From Episyrphus balteatus (taxonomy: Eukaryota; Arthropoda; Insecta; Diptera; Syrphidae), in the NCBI RefSeq assembly GCF_945859705.1, contig NC_079134.1, positions 47,918,402 to 47,982,401 on the forward strand: a stretch of DNA of 64,000 bases. The letters run 5' to 3'. The notes beneath the pieces are model-generated. The model was not told the DNA's origin. It saw only the letters and a program-made list of their open reading frames with translations, and made no database searches. The stretch's first letter is position 1. The number at the start of each line of letters is the position of its first letter. Made by a program: the position numbers and the translations under genes. Below are positions 49,204-53,025 of the stretch, piece after piece.

Positions 49204-51226
49204 ATTGCCGGACCCACTTTTTTGGCATTCTCCATCATCATAATGTCATGTAAAATTGTTATCTCGAGTTCGATTTTTTTTACGAATCCTAAACTTGCCC
49301 TATAGTACCTATATCGCAAGTAAAAATAATCATCTGAAATGAAATTGAGTTCAAAAAAAAGTATGCAGTCTTATTTCTTTTATTTAGGAGAATTTTTAGA
49401 AAAAAAAATTCAAAACCGTTAAAAACATTAAAAAAAACTATAATTTTGTATAAGAATTTAAAAAAAAAAAAAATTTAAAATAAAGATGGTATGCCATTTT
49501 GTAGAAATTAATAATCAACACCTTAAACAAAAATTTCAAAAAATTCAATGTTCGGTTTTCAAAAATGTTAATTATTTTTTAAATCCGAAAATTTAAATTT
49601 TTTAAAATTTTATTTTTGGTAAATAAATTATATAGATGCTTTTTTTTCAAAAAAAATTCGTTGAAATCGAATGAGCAGTTTCGGAGAAAATTGAATTAAA
49701 AAAAAAAAACGGTTCTATGGCAGGGCAGGTACCGTTAACAATGATTAAAAATTTTTTTTTTCATTAAAAGATGGACCTTGTCTTAAAACTTACATTTGAA
49801 TATTTTTAACGAAATCGTTTTCGACAAATTTTAAATTTTACTAAAATCGTTATATGACAAGTACCGTTATTTTTTTGTCCAAAAAAATTAATTCCAAAAA
49901 CACCTTTGGAGACTCATCAAATAACTCTACATAAAAATAAGATGATTTTCGGTTTTAAATAAGTGGATTTCTTTTAAATTCACGTATTCAAGAAATTAAA
50001 AAGAATTGTCCGCTTAATTTAAGACGGAAGTCATCTTGGCAAAACACCATTGAAAAATCCGCTTAATTTAATGTGGATTCCGCTTGTTTTTAGGGTTTTT
50101 TTTTCTTCGTTAAGTGTTCCTAATAATTCTTCGCTTATAACCCTTTTTTCCAATTTCTTTAAATAAATGAAAATAGTGATAGTTTGTTAGGTTCCAAATT
50201 TAGGTTTATCTCTACATATTTTCGATGGGCAAATATTTCTGTTTTGCCTTAATTATTTGTTATTAGACCCTGGTTTTACTAAAATAATTCGATTGGTTTT
50301 AATTTCAACTATAATTTCATTTTCCAAATTTCAACCAAAATTTCGGTAAAACTAATTTCAATTTCAACTGTTTTTCTATTTTACAGCCGACATAACTATA
50401 ACTTCCAAACTAACTACCCAAATCCACAACAGCAATATAATCAAAGCTACTATGGCATTCCACCACCAAATCAACTATACAATAATTACCGTCAAAATTA
50501 CACATCGACCGGCACCGGCTCCAGACGGAATTCCCTCAAGAGCTACAAAGCTCCACCACCGCCACCACCAATGCCACCAATGAATATGATGCGTGACGAT
50601 GCCTCCCGTATGAATATGAATCGCAATCAAAATTTTAATAACTACAATCGGCCACAGCAATTCATACCATCACAATCGGATCCAGTGCGGGAGATGCAGT
50701 CACTCGGCAGACGATCAAGTATGGATGTAGGTTGTTAAAGTTTGACATTTAATTTATTTTTGCTCAACCCTTGTACTATCCACAAGAGACATCCAGTATT
50801 AAAAATACCGGAGTAATGAATTCTCTCAATTTTATGTTTTTTTTTTTGCAGACTTCTGAAGATGAACCACCTTTTAACTTCAAAGCAATGCTTCGCAAAA
50901 CCAATTACTCACGACCGGAAAACAATAATGTGGAATACGATAGTCGTACTTACAATAGTTCGTCTCAAAATTTCAGTACTTCCAATAACATGCCCAAGCT
51001 TCGACCTACTCCTGGTCCAAAAAGTTTCGCAAACACTTCGAATACGACTTCAACATTCAATCGTCCTGATGCCAATTTCAATCGGCCAACAAAACCTGTG
51101 TCCAGTTCGGTTGGCAAGACTCTGGAGGAAGATAGCTCAGCTACAACTTTTAAAGAGGCTGGCGAATATGTGGAGGAGGAAATCGCTCCTGGTGTTACAT
51201 TGGCGGGATATGCAATTGACATTTAA
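14087..51226 (+). CDS. ninaC: ninaC, long (p174-like) isoform: kinase-myosin III, 18 coding exons, 1526 aa
   Basis: Photoreceptor protein combining a Ser/Thr kinase with a myosin III motor; in flies it binds calmodulin and the INAD scaffold in the rhabdomere and is needed for normal photoresponse and calmodulin placement. Exons: 14087-14170, 14240-14440, 14494-14797, 18913-19196, 19257-19535, 19595-19983, 20348-20896, 20956-21106, 30070-30211, 30280-30554, 30611-30897, 30956-31105, 34353-34456, 41628-41696, 43148-43335, 43389-43798, 50387-50726, 50852-51226. They sum to 4581 nt and every junction phase matches. The Drosophila long form is about 1500 residues. Kinase about 17-285 (VAIK Lys44, HRD Asp144, DFG Asp162); motor about 330-1030 (P-loop 425-433, switch I 474-480, switch II 707-714); IQ-like about 1035-1060 and 1086-1100; proline-rich tail; last residues GYAIDI. 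No inactivating change is seen. Confidence 0.97.
14171..14239 (+). other. ninaC intron 1, 69 nt, in-frame and stop-free
   Basis: GTTAGT...TTCAAG. Length 69 is divisible by three with no in-frame stop, so retention would insert 23 residues between ..GVNAR and VFRGKEL in the kinase glycine-loop region. Conservation of the flanking protein argues that it is normally spliced. Confidence 0.85.
14240..14440 (+). CDS. ninaC: ninaC exon 2 (kinase N-lobe)
   Basis: Begins VFRGKEL and holds the ATP-binding VAIK lysine (residue 44) and the helix C region SIEEEYRTL-like HIEEEYRTL. Ends IWFIIE; donor GTTGGG at 14441; intron 53 nt. Confidence 0.95.
14494..14797 (+). CDS. ninaC: ninaC exon 3 (kinase catalytic core)
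   Basis: HRDIKGSN (catalytic Asp144), KLCDFGLSR (Asp162) and GSPCWMAPE, an STE20-like activation segment. Phase-1 donor GTAAGT at 14798. Confidence 0.96.
15690..15905 (+). repeat. Small interspersed element with ACCGACTTCCA inverted ends
   Basis: ACCGACTTCCA at 15690-15700 and TGGAAGTCGGT at 15895-15905 are inverted. The right part (acagacgaattgaatacctcc...gaagtcggt) resembles a word common at the ends of insect interspersed repeats. No ORF. Confidence 0.55.
17360..18160 (+). repeat. R1 family copy in ninaC intron 3
   Basis: Starts GGGTCGCACGAACTTGC and carries GGCAGGTACCGTTAATAATG (17858), GGCAGGTACCATC (18004), CCATCTGTTTAGGCTATAGC and a short agacagatagac tract. Same block order as 10977-11880. 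Confidence 0.6.
18913..19196 (+). CDS. ninaC: ninaC exon 4 (kinase C-lobe)
   Basis: DVWALGITTIELADGKPPF and the kinase end NRPMM..HPFMTELF. Phase 1 to 0. Donor GTAAAT at 19197. Confidence 0.95.
19257..19535 (+). CDS. ninaC: ninaC exon 5 (kinase-motor linker)
   Basis: Links kinase to motor (VDRGYIKKF, PEKMYSEDLAGIENP) and enters the motor with YSFIGDILLSVN. The first part, MQEEIKTLLSMASEAPEPDK, is less conserved than its flanks. Introns of 60 and 59 nt on either side. Confidence 0.93.
19595..19983 (+). CDS. ninaC: ninaC exon 6 (motor P-loop and switch I)
   Basis: P-loop GESFSGKST (residues 425-433) and switch I NNNSTRC (474-480). The P-loop is the divergent NINAC form instead of the usual myosin GESGAGKT. 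Phase-2 donor GTAAGT at 19984. Confidence 0.96.
19984..20347 (+). repeat. ninaC intron 6 with three copies of an ATTGTAGTTTATT-like word
   Basis: The words TCAATTATTGTAGTTTATT, TCAGTTATTGTAGTTTGATG and TCAGTTATTGTAGTTTATT occur at about 20056, 20112 and 20208, two of them preceded by 'tgtgct'. A degenerate ~50-100 bp repeat; no coding content. Confidence 0.5.
20348..20896 (+). CDS. ninaC: ninaC exon 7 (motor upper 50K)
   Basis: Starts with the second part of a split Met codon, NQHNFHIFYYFYDF, and runs to NMAFPRAV. Long, highly conserved motor segment. Phase-2 donor GTGAGT at 20897. Confidence 0.96.
20956..21106 (+). CDS. ninaC: ninaC exon 8 (motor switch II and relay)
   Basis: Switch II DMYGFECF (about 707-714), then MINTINEQMQYHYNQRIF. 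Donor GTAAGA at 21107 opens the 9-kb intron. Confidence 0.96.
21335..21760. mobile_element. PIF/Harbinger-type MITE, family P1, 426 bp
   Basis: Ends GGGCCAATTTTTCAATAGTC and the inverted ...GATTGAAAAATTGGCTC, with direct TAA duplications at 21332-21334 and 21761-21763. The interior has repeated 'cttattcctaagaata' words and no ORF. TAA/TTA targets are typical of PIF/Harbinger. Two shorter relatives are at 21776-21892 and 55505-55624. Confidence 0.8.
21776..21892. mobile_element. P1-family MITE, 117-bp deletion derivative
   Basis: GGGCCAATTTTTAAATAGTC to ...GATTGAAAAATCAGGGC, flanked by TAA (21773-21775 and 21893-21895). It lies 10 bp after the TAA of the previous P1 copy. Confidence 0.8.
22545..22670 (+). 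repeat. Short minisatellite of GGGAAATAATTTCA units
   Basis: Four to five degenerate copies (agggaaataact, tgggaaataatttca, tgggaaataatttca, tgagaaataattcca, tggggaatatttt) spaced about 25-40 bp, separated by cac/tac/gaa-rich linkers. Confidence 0.55.
23028..24281. mobile_element. Tigger/pogo-like nonautonomous element
   Basis: Left CAGCTGAAACTCGATTAACC and right ...CGGATAATCGAGTTTCAACG are inverted; TA flanks at 23026-23027 and 24282-24283. No transposase is visible. A second inverted-repeat element is nested at 23303-23908. The right TA is also the left target TA of element B at 24284. Confidence 0.75.
23303..23908. mobile_element. Nested inverted-repeat element (TTATTACCACCGGG ends)
   Basis: TTATTACCACCGGGTTTAGC near 23311-23330 is mirrored by GCTAAGCCCGGTGGTAATAA at 23886-23905. 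Inside, the word GGGCTTAG/GGCTTAA (as aagcccgatg, gccccttgggcttag, ctgggcttaaatg) recurs in both orientations. Target duplication not clear; no ORF. Confidence 0.65.
24284..25100. mobile_element. Nonautonomous TA-flanked DNA element B (GGGTAGAAGGGGGAG termini)
   Basis: GGGTAGAAGGGGGAG at 24284 is inverted at 25086-25100, with TA at 24282-24283 and 25101-25102. Length 817 bp. The word ATTTGCCAG/TTTGCCAC occurs many times in both orientations (about 24300, 24317, 24665, 24700, 24727, 24850, 24885, 24905, 25075). No transposase. Architecture parallels element A. Confidence 0.8.
25539..27181. mobile_element. Palindromic (foldback) Tc1-derived element, copy 1
   Basis: CACTCCGTTTCAACTGAATA at 25539 is mirrored at 27162-27181; TA at 25537-25538 and 27182-27183. 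Each arm of about 800 bp is the near-exact reverse complement of the other, around a ~25-bp spacer near 26340-26375. Each arm encodes a broken N-terminal part of a Tc1/mariner-type transposase: KALNTVDRAKINLLTEQ...IATKIDRSFSV (first helix-turn-helix), then SASVSTLRR and KKPTLNK..IRLEFSRLHMSWKNE, with stops between. No DDE catalytic core is present, so the element is nonautonomous. Confidence 0.85.
27182..27941 (+). pseudogene. Remnant of the long-TIR element's own protein (unidentified)
   Basis: Two open stretches lie in this element's unique part: about 27184-27358 (GVKELLTMKLSLLLYRCKAS... ending DFVV) and 27567-27941 (124 codons; FSRLKIDTSFLKEPPNLWPE, then VVNDITERGVKLITDFN, DEEQKQYVLQVV). 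Between them the frame is broken by stops. The second ends with a natural-looking stop just before the right part of the element. I do not recognise the family. Position inside long TIRs suggests a decayed transposase, but no catalytic triad can be pointed out. Confidence 0.5.
28029..28331. mobile_element. PIF/Harbinger-type MITE (GGCCGTGTGTGAATTG), 303 bp
   Basis: About 80-bp inverted ends: GGCCGTGTGTGAATTGCG and ...CGCAATTCACACACAGCC. Direct TTA at 28026-28028 and 28332-28334. No ORF. TTA targets with a GGCC-type terminus are typical of Tourist-like elements. Confidence 0.8.
28740..29423. mobile_element. 684-bp element with 9-bp target duplication (Mutator-like?)
   Basis: Exact 9-bp direct repeats AAAAATATG at 28731-28739 and 29424-29432 flank termini GGGTTGCGGTCGAAATTCTG and the inverted CAGAATTATGACCCGCTCCC. 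Inside each end is an array of CAAAATTCTGTA words: about seven at 28750-28870 and about six inverted copies at 29315-29405. No transposase. The 9-bp duplication is characteristic of Mutator-like elements. Confidence 0.75.
30070..30211 (+). CDS. ninaC: ninaC exon 9 (motor)
   Basis: EADGIPSIQLNFYDNKSALDNLL..LFYIIDEASR. Acceptor CACAG; phase-1 donor GTAAAA at 30212. Confidence 0.95.
30280..30554 (+). CDS. ninaC: ninaC exon 10 (motor, lower 50K)
   Basis: SQFVKKHSNTEVAVSHYTGRLLYDTRAF..FVPPEMIEALRSS and NLTMPFEN. Donor GTTAGT at 30555; intron 56 nt. Confidence 0.95.
30611..30897 (+). CDS. ninaC: ninaC exon 11 (motor, SH-helix region)
   Basis: FNTLSLGHISQVNNLRTMSANFR..MHFVRCVRADLDY and QQLKALGVLDTIIARQQGY. 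Phase-2 donor GTAAAC at 30898. Confidence 0.95.
30956..31105 (+). CDS. ninaC: ninaC exon 12 (motor converter)
   Basis: FLAFDFDETVDITKENC..MEGWAIGKSKVFLR, the converter end of a myosin head. Phase-2 donor GTAATT at 31106. Confidence 0.95.
31539..31554. repeat. Perfect 16-bp palindrome GGCTCCTTAAGGAGCC
   Basis: Reads the same on both strands and is GC-rich amid AT-rich DNA. It may form a cruciform or be a dyad binding site; function unknown. Confidence 0.9.
33340..34010. repeat. Cluster of direct and inverted ~100-bp modules
   Basis: The module containing 'gaaattgattgctccacaaaa' and 'ctaaccattctaaagatattcg' appears at about 33415-33500 (+), 33585-33660 (+, diverged), 33735-33850 (inverted, close match) and 33905-34000 (inverted, diverged). 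Open frames of 69 and 137 codons across it are by-products of the repeats. Confidence 0.65.
34353..34456 (+). CDS. ninaC: ninaC exon 13 (first IQ-like, calmodulin-binding neck)
   Basis: LYEVQVKKIIKVQSMMRALI, then ARKKMAKG, corresponds to the calmodulin site shared by both fly isoforms. Phase-1 donor GTAAGT at 34457. Confidence 0.94.
34915..35730. mobile_element. Inverted-repeat element (AGTCAAATAAGG ends), 816 bp
   Basis: AGTCAAATAAGG at 34915 is mirrored by CCTTATTTGACT ending 35730, and the inner arms match over about 150 bp (cctcggaatgaatgctaatag; ttttgaggtatgtta). Target duplication not resolved. No transposase. Confidence 0.7.
36091..36528. mobile_element. MITE with GGGCACGTTC ends, 438 bp
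   Basis: GGGCACGTTCAAAGAGCTAA at 36091 and GTTTGAACGTGCCC ending 36528 are inverted. ATT is duplicated at 36088-36090 and 36529-36531. TATCGGATAG and GGTATCC dyads recur inside. It interrupts a ~130-bp repeat unit whose halves can be rejoined (cccaaat-att-gcatttggtcataactt). Confidence 0.75.
36577..37039. mobile_element. hAT-type MITE with five GGGGCCCC boxes, 463 bp
   Basis: Exact 8-bp target duplication GGTCCAAC (36569-36576 and 37040-37047) flanks AGGGGCGTAC and the inverted GTACGCCCCT. An 8-bp duplication with a (C)AGGGGCG terminus is typical of hAT elements. The interior carries about five GGGGCCCC palindromes (36615-36645, 36859, 36918, 36984, 37011), striking in such AT-rich DNA. No ORF. 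Confidence 0.85.
37047..37780 (+). repeat. Tandem repeat, ~130-bp units (ACTTGACAACAGCGCCACCTA)
   Basis: The 'ttgacaacagcgccaccta' word recurs at about 37147, 37181, 37312, 37424, 37553 and 37681 with ~110-131 bp spacing in the last five, followed each time by 'gggtccaat', 'aaacaaaacctgtc' and 'tttcacaaaaatctgtccagtc'. A further unit at 36532-36576 was split off by the hAT MITE. No protein is encoded consistently. Confidence 0.7.
37789..39474. mobile_element. 1.69-kb palindromic foldback element carrying R2-family motifs
   Basis: GTGCGGCGGCTTAG at 37789 and GCCGCCGCAC ending 39474 are flanked by TA (37787-37788 and 39475-39476). The two ~820-bp arms are near-exact reverse complements around a centre at about 38620-38670. 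Each arm holds the word TCAAAGGGTGTTTTTTTT (38238; mirrored near 39050) of the R2 family, plus two diverged versions of a block with 'ttgtgataaaa...gatattgggccac' (37830 and 38515). No transposase is recognisable. Confidence 0.8.
39498..41142. mobile_element. Palindromic Tc1-derived foldback element, copy 2 (opposite orientation)
   Basis: CACTCCGCTTCAACTGAATA at 39498 mirrored at 41123-41142; TA at 39496-39497 and 41143-41144. Length 1645 bp versus 1643 bp for copy 1, with very high identity. The asymmetric centre (40305-40345) is the reverse complement of copy 1's centre, so the copies were inserted in opposite orientations. The arms carry the same broken Tc1-type N-terminal transposase fragment. 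Confidence 0.85.
41628..42304 (+). CDS. ninaC: ninaC exon 14: isoform switch; full exon gives the short-isoform tail
   Basis: 41628-41696 (GTAGPKMPSGPEADIAAATIQK) is common. The donor GTACAG at 41697 leads to the long form. Unspliced, the exon continues through GTETKNNTLDIKDADDEAVSD and then a long Pro-Ala-Glu repeat to TAA 42302-42304. The repeat array (about 41880-42300) has slightly diverged units such as APAEESAPAAE. Highest GC in the gene. Confidence 0.88.
42305..42500 (+). terminator. 3' UTR and poly(A) signal of short ninaC isoform
   Basis: AATAAA at 42475-42480 follows 171 nt after the stop of the unspliced exon 14. Supports an internal polyadenylation site. Confidence 0.55.
42500..43147 (+). 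other. Remainder of ninaC intron 14
   Basis: Moderately AT-rich, without recognised repeats; ends in a pyrimidine tract and ATAATAG acceptor before 43148. No coding content is recognised. Confidence 0.5.
43148..43335 (+). CDS. ninaC: ninaC exon 15 (second IQ, long isoform only)
   Basis: With the last codons of exon 14 it completes IQKAYRGFRERQK, the long-isoform-specific calmodulin site, then YAKKWREKSIFQVLLHYRAA. Acceptor AATAG; donor GTAGGT at 43336; intron 53 nt. Confidence 0.94.
43389..43798 (+). CDS. ninaC: ninaC exon 16 (long-isoform tail)
   Basis: VHIYNQRVVASL, KKLPFRLDQIPFYDT, AWDSPLQRNPS and YNAYKKEQACQTNWDR are strongly conserved tail segments of fly p174. Phase-2 donor GTAAGT at 43799. 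Confidence 0.95.
44690..45050 (+). repeat. R1 family fragment
   Basis: Contains GGATCGCACGTGCTTGCTCT at about 44713 and, further right, an 'aaaatcgttag...gtacagatggacgg' block corresponding to the end of the family. Confidence 0.5.
46180..46740 (-). repeat. R1 family copy, minus strand
   Basis: Reverse complement carries GTACTTGC-type end (agagcaagtatgtgcgacccagtcgtg at 46697 on +), ggttctatgggaggtatcgtta (46300) and ggtacc-like blocks in the family order. Confidence 0.55.
48225..49325 (+). repeat. R1 family, longest copy, with CAGA microsatellite
   Basis: Left end GAGTCGCACGAGCTTG; then GGTATGCCATTTTGAAG (48600), GACAGGTACCATTAATAAC (48850), AAATCGTTAGAGCCGTTTTT (48943), AAGTACCGTTAG (48984), CACTCGTTTAGGCTGCAGCTCC (49081), the CAGA tract, CATCATAATGTCATG and TTGCCCTATAGTACC (49298). 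A second partial copy follows directly (49330-49940). Confidence 0.65.
49113..49203 (+). repeat. (CAGA)n microsatellite, about 22 units
   Basis: Uninterrupted agac/caga tetranucleotide tract of roughly 90 bp inside the R1 copy. The minus-strand Cys-Leu-Ser-Val repeat peptide it encodes is an artefact. Confidence 0.97.
50387..50726 (+). CDS. ninaC: ninaC exon 17 (Asn/Gln- and Pro-rich tail)
   Basis: Asn/Tyr/Gln-rich, then a PPPPPPMPP run and DPVREMQSL, as in the fly p174 tail. Acceptor TTACAG; donor GTAGGT at 50727; intron 125 nt. Confidence 0.93.
50852..51226 (+). CDS. ninaC: ninaC exon 18 (C-terminus, INAD-binding end)
   Basis: SEDEPPFNFKAMLRKTNY and the end YVEEEIAPGVTLAGYAIDI, closely matching the fly p174 end. 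In Drosophila the terminal Ile mediates binding to the INAD scaffold; it is retained here. Stop TAA 51224-51226. Confidence 0.95.
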   Translation, partial: TSEDEPPFNFKAMLRKTNYSRPENNNVEYDSRTYNSSSQNFSTSNNMPKLRPTPGPKSFANTSNTTSTFNRPDANFNRPTKPVSSSVGKTLEEDSSATTFKEAGEYVEEEIAPGVTLAGYAIDI

Positions 51227-51960
51227 ATTGAAAAAAAAAATGAAGAAAATTGAAAATTTAATTTTGAAAAGAAAATTACAAAAGTCATTTGCTTTGGAGT
51301 CCTAATCTAAGTTAAATAATTTAATTTATAGGATTTGTAACACTTTAAATTTTAAGAAAAAAGAAAAAAAAAAAAAAGAAAATATAAAAAGAAGTTGATT
51401 CTTCGTTAAATGGAAATATTTTTAAGAAAAATAAAAAACTATCAAATAATAGACTCTGAATGATAAATTAAACAGAAGTTATGTAGGTTATAAAAATAAG
51501 ATATTTGTTTCATTTATCGAAAAAGTGTTTCACTGTTACAAAATCCCGTAGAAATTTGTTCTTCGTTCAATAAGAGGGAATATTTTTACCATTTTTATTT
51601 CAAATGTTCTTTTTTTCATAGGAATTATTGCAATAAGCTGCAAAAATTACCGTACTCTTTTTTGTTCTAAGGAAATATGCTAAAATGTGAAAATGAATAA
51701 GATTGAAATTTGAAACAAATTTTTGTTTCAAAAACACTACTGGTTTATACAAATTCAAATTAAAAGAGGAATAGCTTCAAATTGCTGGGTTAAAGTATTC
51801 ACATCTGATTTATTACGAATAAGTTTCGAATGTTGATACTTTGAATTCGAATTTCATTTCGTTAGGAGATTTAGATTTCCCGATAAATTTCAAAATACCT
51901 TTCAATTAAAAACAAGGGAATGAACTTTAAATGCTTTTGGACTTAATTGTTAAATACCTT
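51227..51960 (+). other. ninaC 3' UTR and flank
   Basis: AT-rich. AATAAA at about 51430 is the first strong poly(A) candidate. Nothing else recognised. Confidence 0.5.
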
Positions 51961-51964
51961 CTAT

Positions 51965-52270
51965 AAATTCAAAACGTAGTACAGGAAAGATAGATTTTTT
52001 CGTGGAACGAAATACATGAAGGCTGATTTTTTCAAATCTGGAAGAAGGGTATTAGAAAAGCTTAAGTCCTAATTATCGGGATGCCTAACCCCGAAAAAAC
52101 GCGAATTAGTCTATATCTACTAAACTATTAGCTTGACCGAATAAGTTACTGAACCAAACCAGGTGGTTGGCGTTTCTAATACGCTTCTTTCAAATTTGAA
52201 AAAATCAGCCTTCCTATATTTCGTTCCACAAAATGCCTGTTTTTTTTTACTAGCTTTCCTGTAGGTACTC
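51965..52270. repeat. MITE-like inverted repeat (GTACAGGAAAG ends)
   Basis: Arms at about 51977-52055 and 52165-52262 are inverted: 'acaggaaag', 'gtggaacgaaata', 'gaaggctgattttttcaaat' and 'gtattagaaa' occur in matching order. A third, single-arm version lies at 52630-52730. No ORF. Confidence 0.65.
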
Positions 52271-53025
52271 AAACTATAGTTTTCAGAGCAATAACTTTCG
52301 ACTCATACATTGCATGACTTTAAAAAATATACCAAATTATTGGAAATTTGATGGTCTATAACTTTTGCTGTTTAAAAAATTATGCAACTATTACTGGGAA
52401 TTATAAAAACTTAAGAAAAAAAAAACCGAGAAAAAAAAATTAAACCAACATAACCTCAAAACTATTGCCGGCTCAGAAAAATAATGTATGACAAAGAAAA
52501 AGATAATTTAATTTCCAAGAACTTTAGTTTGATAACCATTTCTCTAGAACCGATAGTTTTGGAGTTTTACATCGATTTGCGTTTTCCAAAATGGCGGATT
52601 TCTCCAGGGGGTGGCGGGCGTCCCAAAACTTAAGCTTTCCAAGTACCCCTCTTTCGGATTTGAAAAATTCAGCCTTCCTGTATTCAATCCACAAAATTCC
52701 TGTTTTTTTAACTAACTTTCCTGTACTAACGATTAAATCGTTCAGTTTATTTAAAAGAATACCTACATTTTAAAATTTATGGGATAAAGAATTTTAATTT
52801 GGGGACTTCGTTACTGTTCTACACTCGCGAAAAAAATGATTTTTTTTCCCTTTTTATCATCAAACATAAACTAATTAAAAAACAAAACTAAAATCAAAAA
52901 AACAAAAAATACAGTTCTAACGTTATCACAAACTGAATGAAAATTTTATAGGATATAATTCTTTTTTAAGAGTGAGAAAAACTATGGAAATAGTGGGAGT
53001 CACGTGTGTCATCGAGGTGTCAAAT

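Larger units (their letters stand above)
43799..50386 (+). other. ninaC intron 16 (6.6 kb)
   Basis: Holds R1-family copies (44690-45050; 46180-46740 minus; 48225-49325; 49330-49940) and the CAGA microsatellite. 47100-47900 is less repetitive, with no coding signal recognised; the short ORFs in it have no protein features. Confidence 0.75.

Noticed and set aside
49092..49319. 75-codon minus-strand ORF with Cys-Leu-Ser-Val repeats
   Set aside because: Translation of the CAGA microsatellite.
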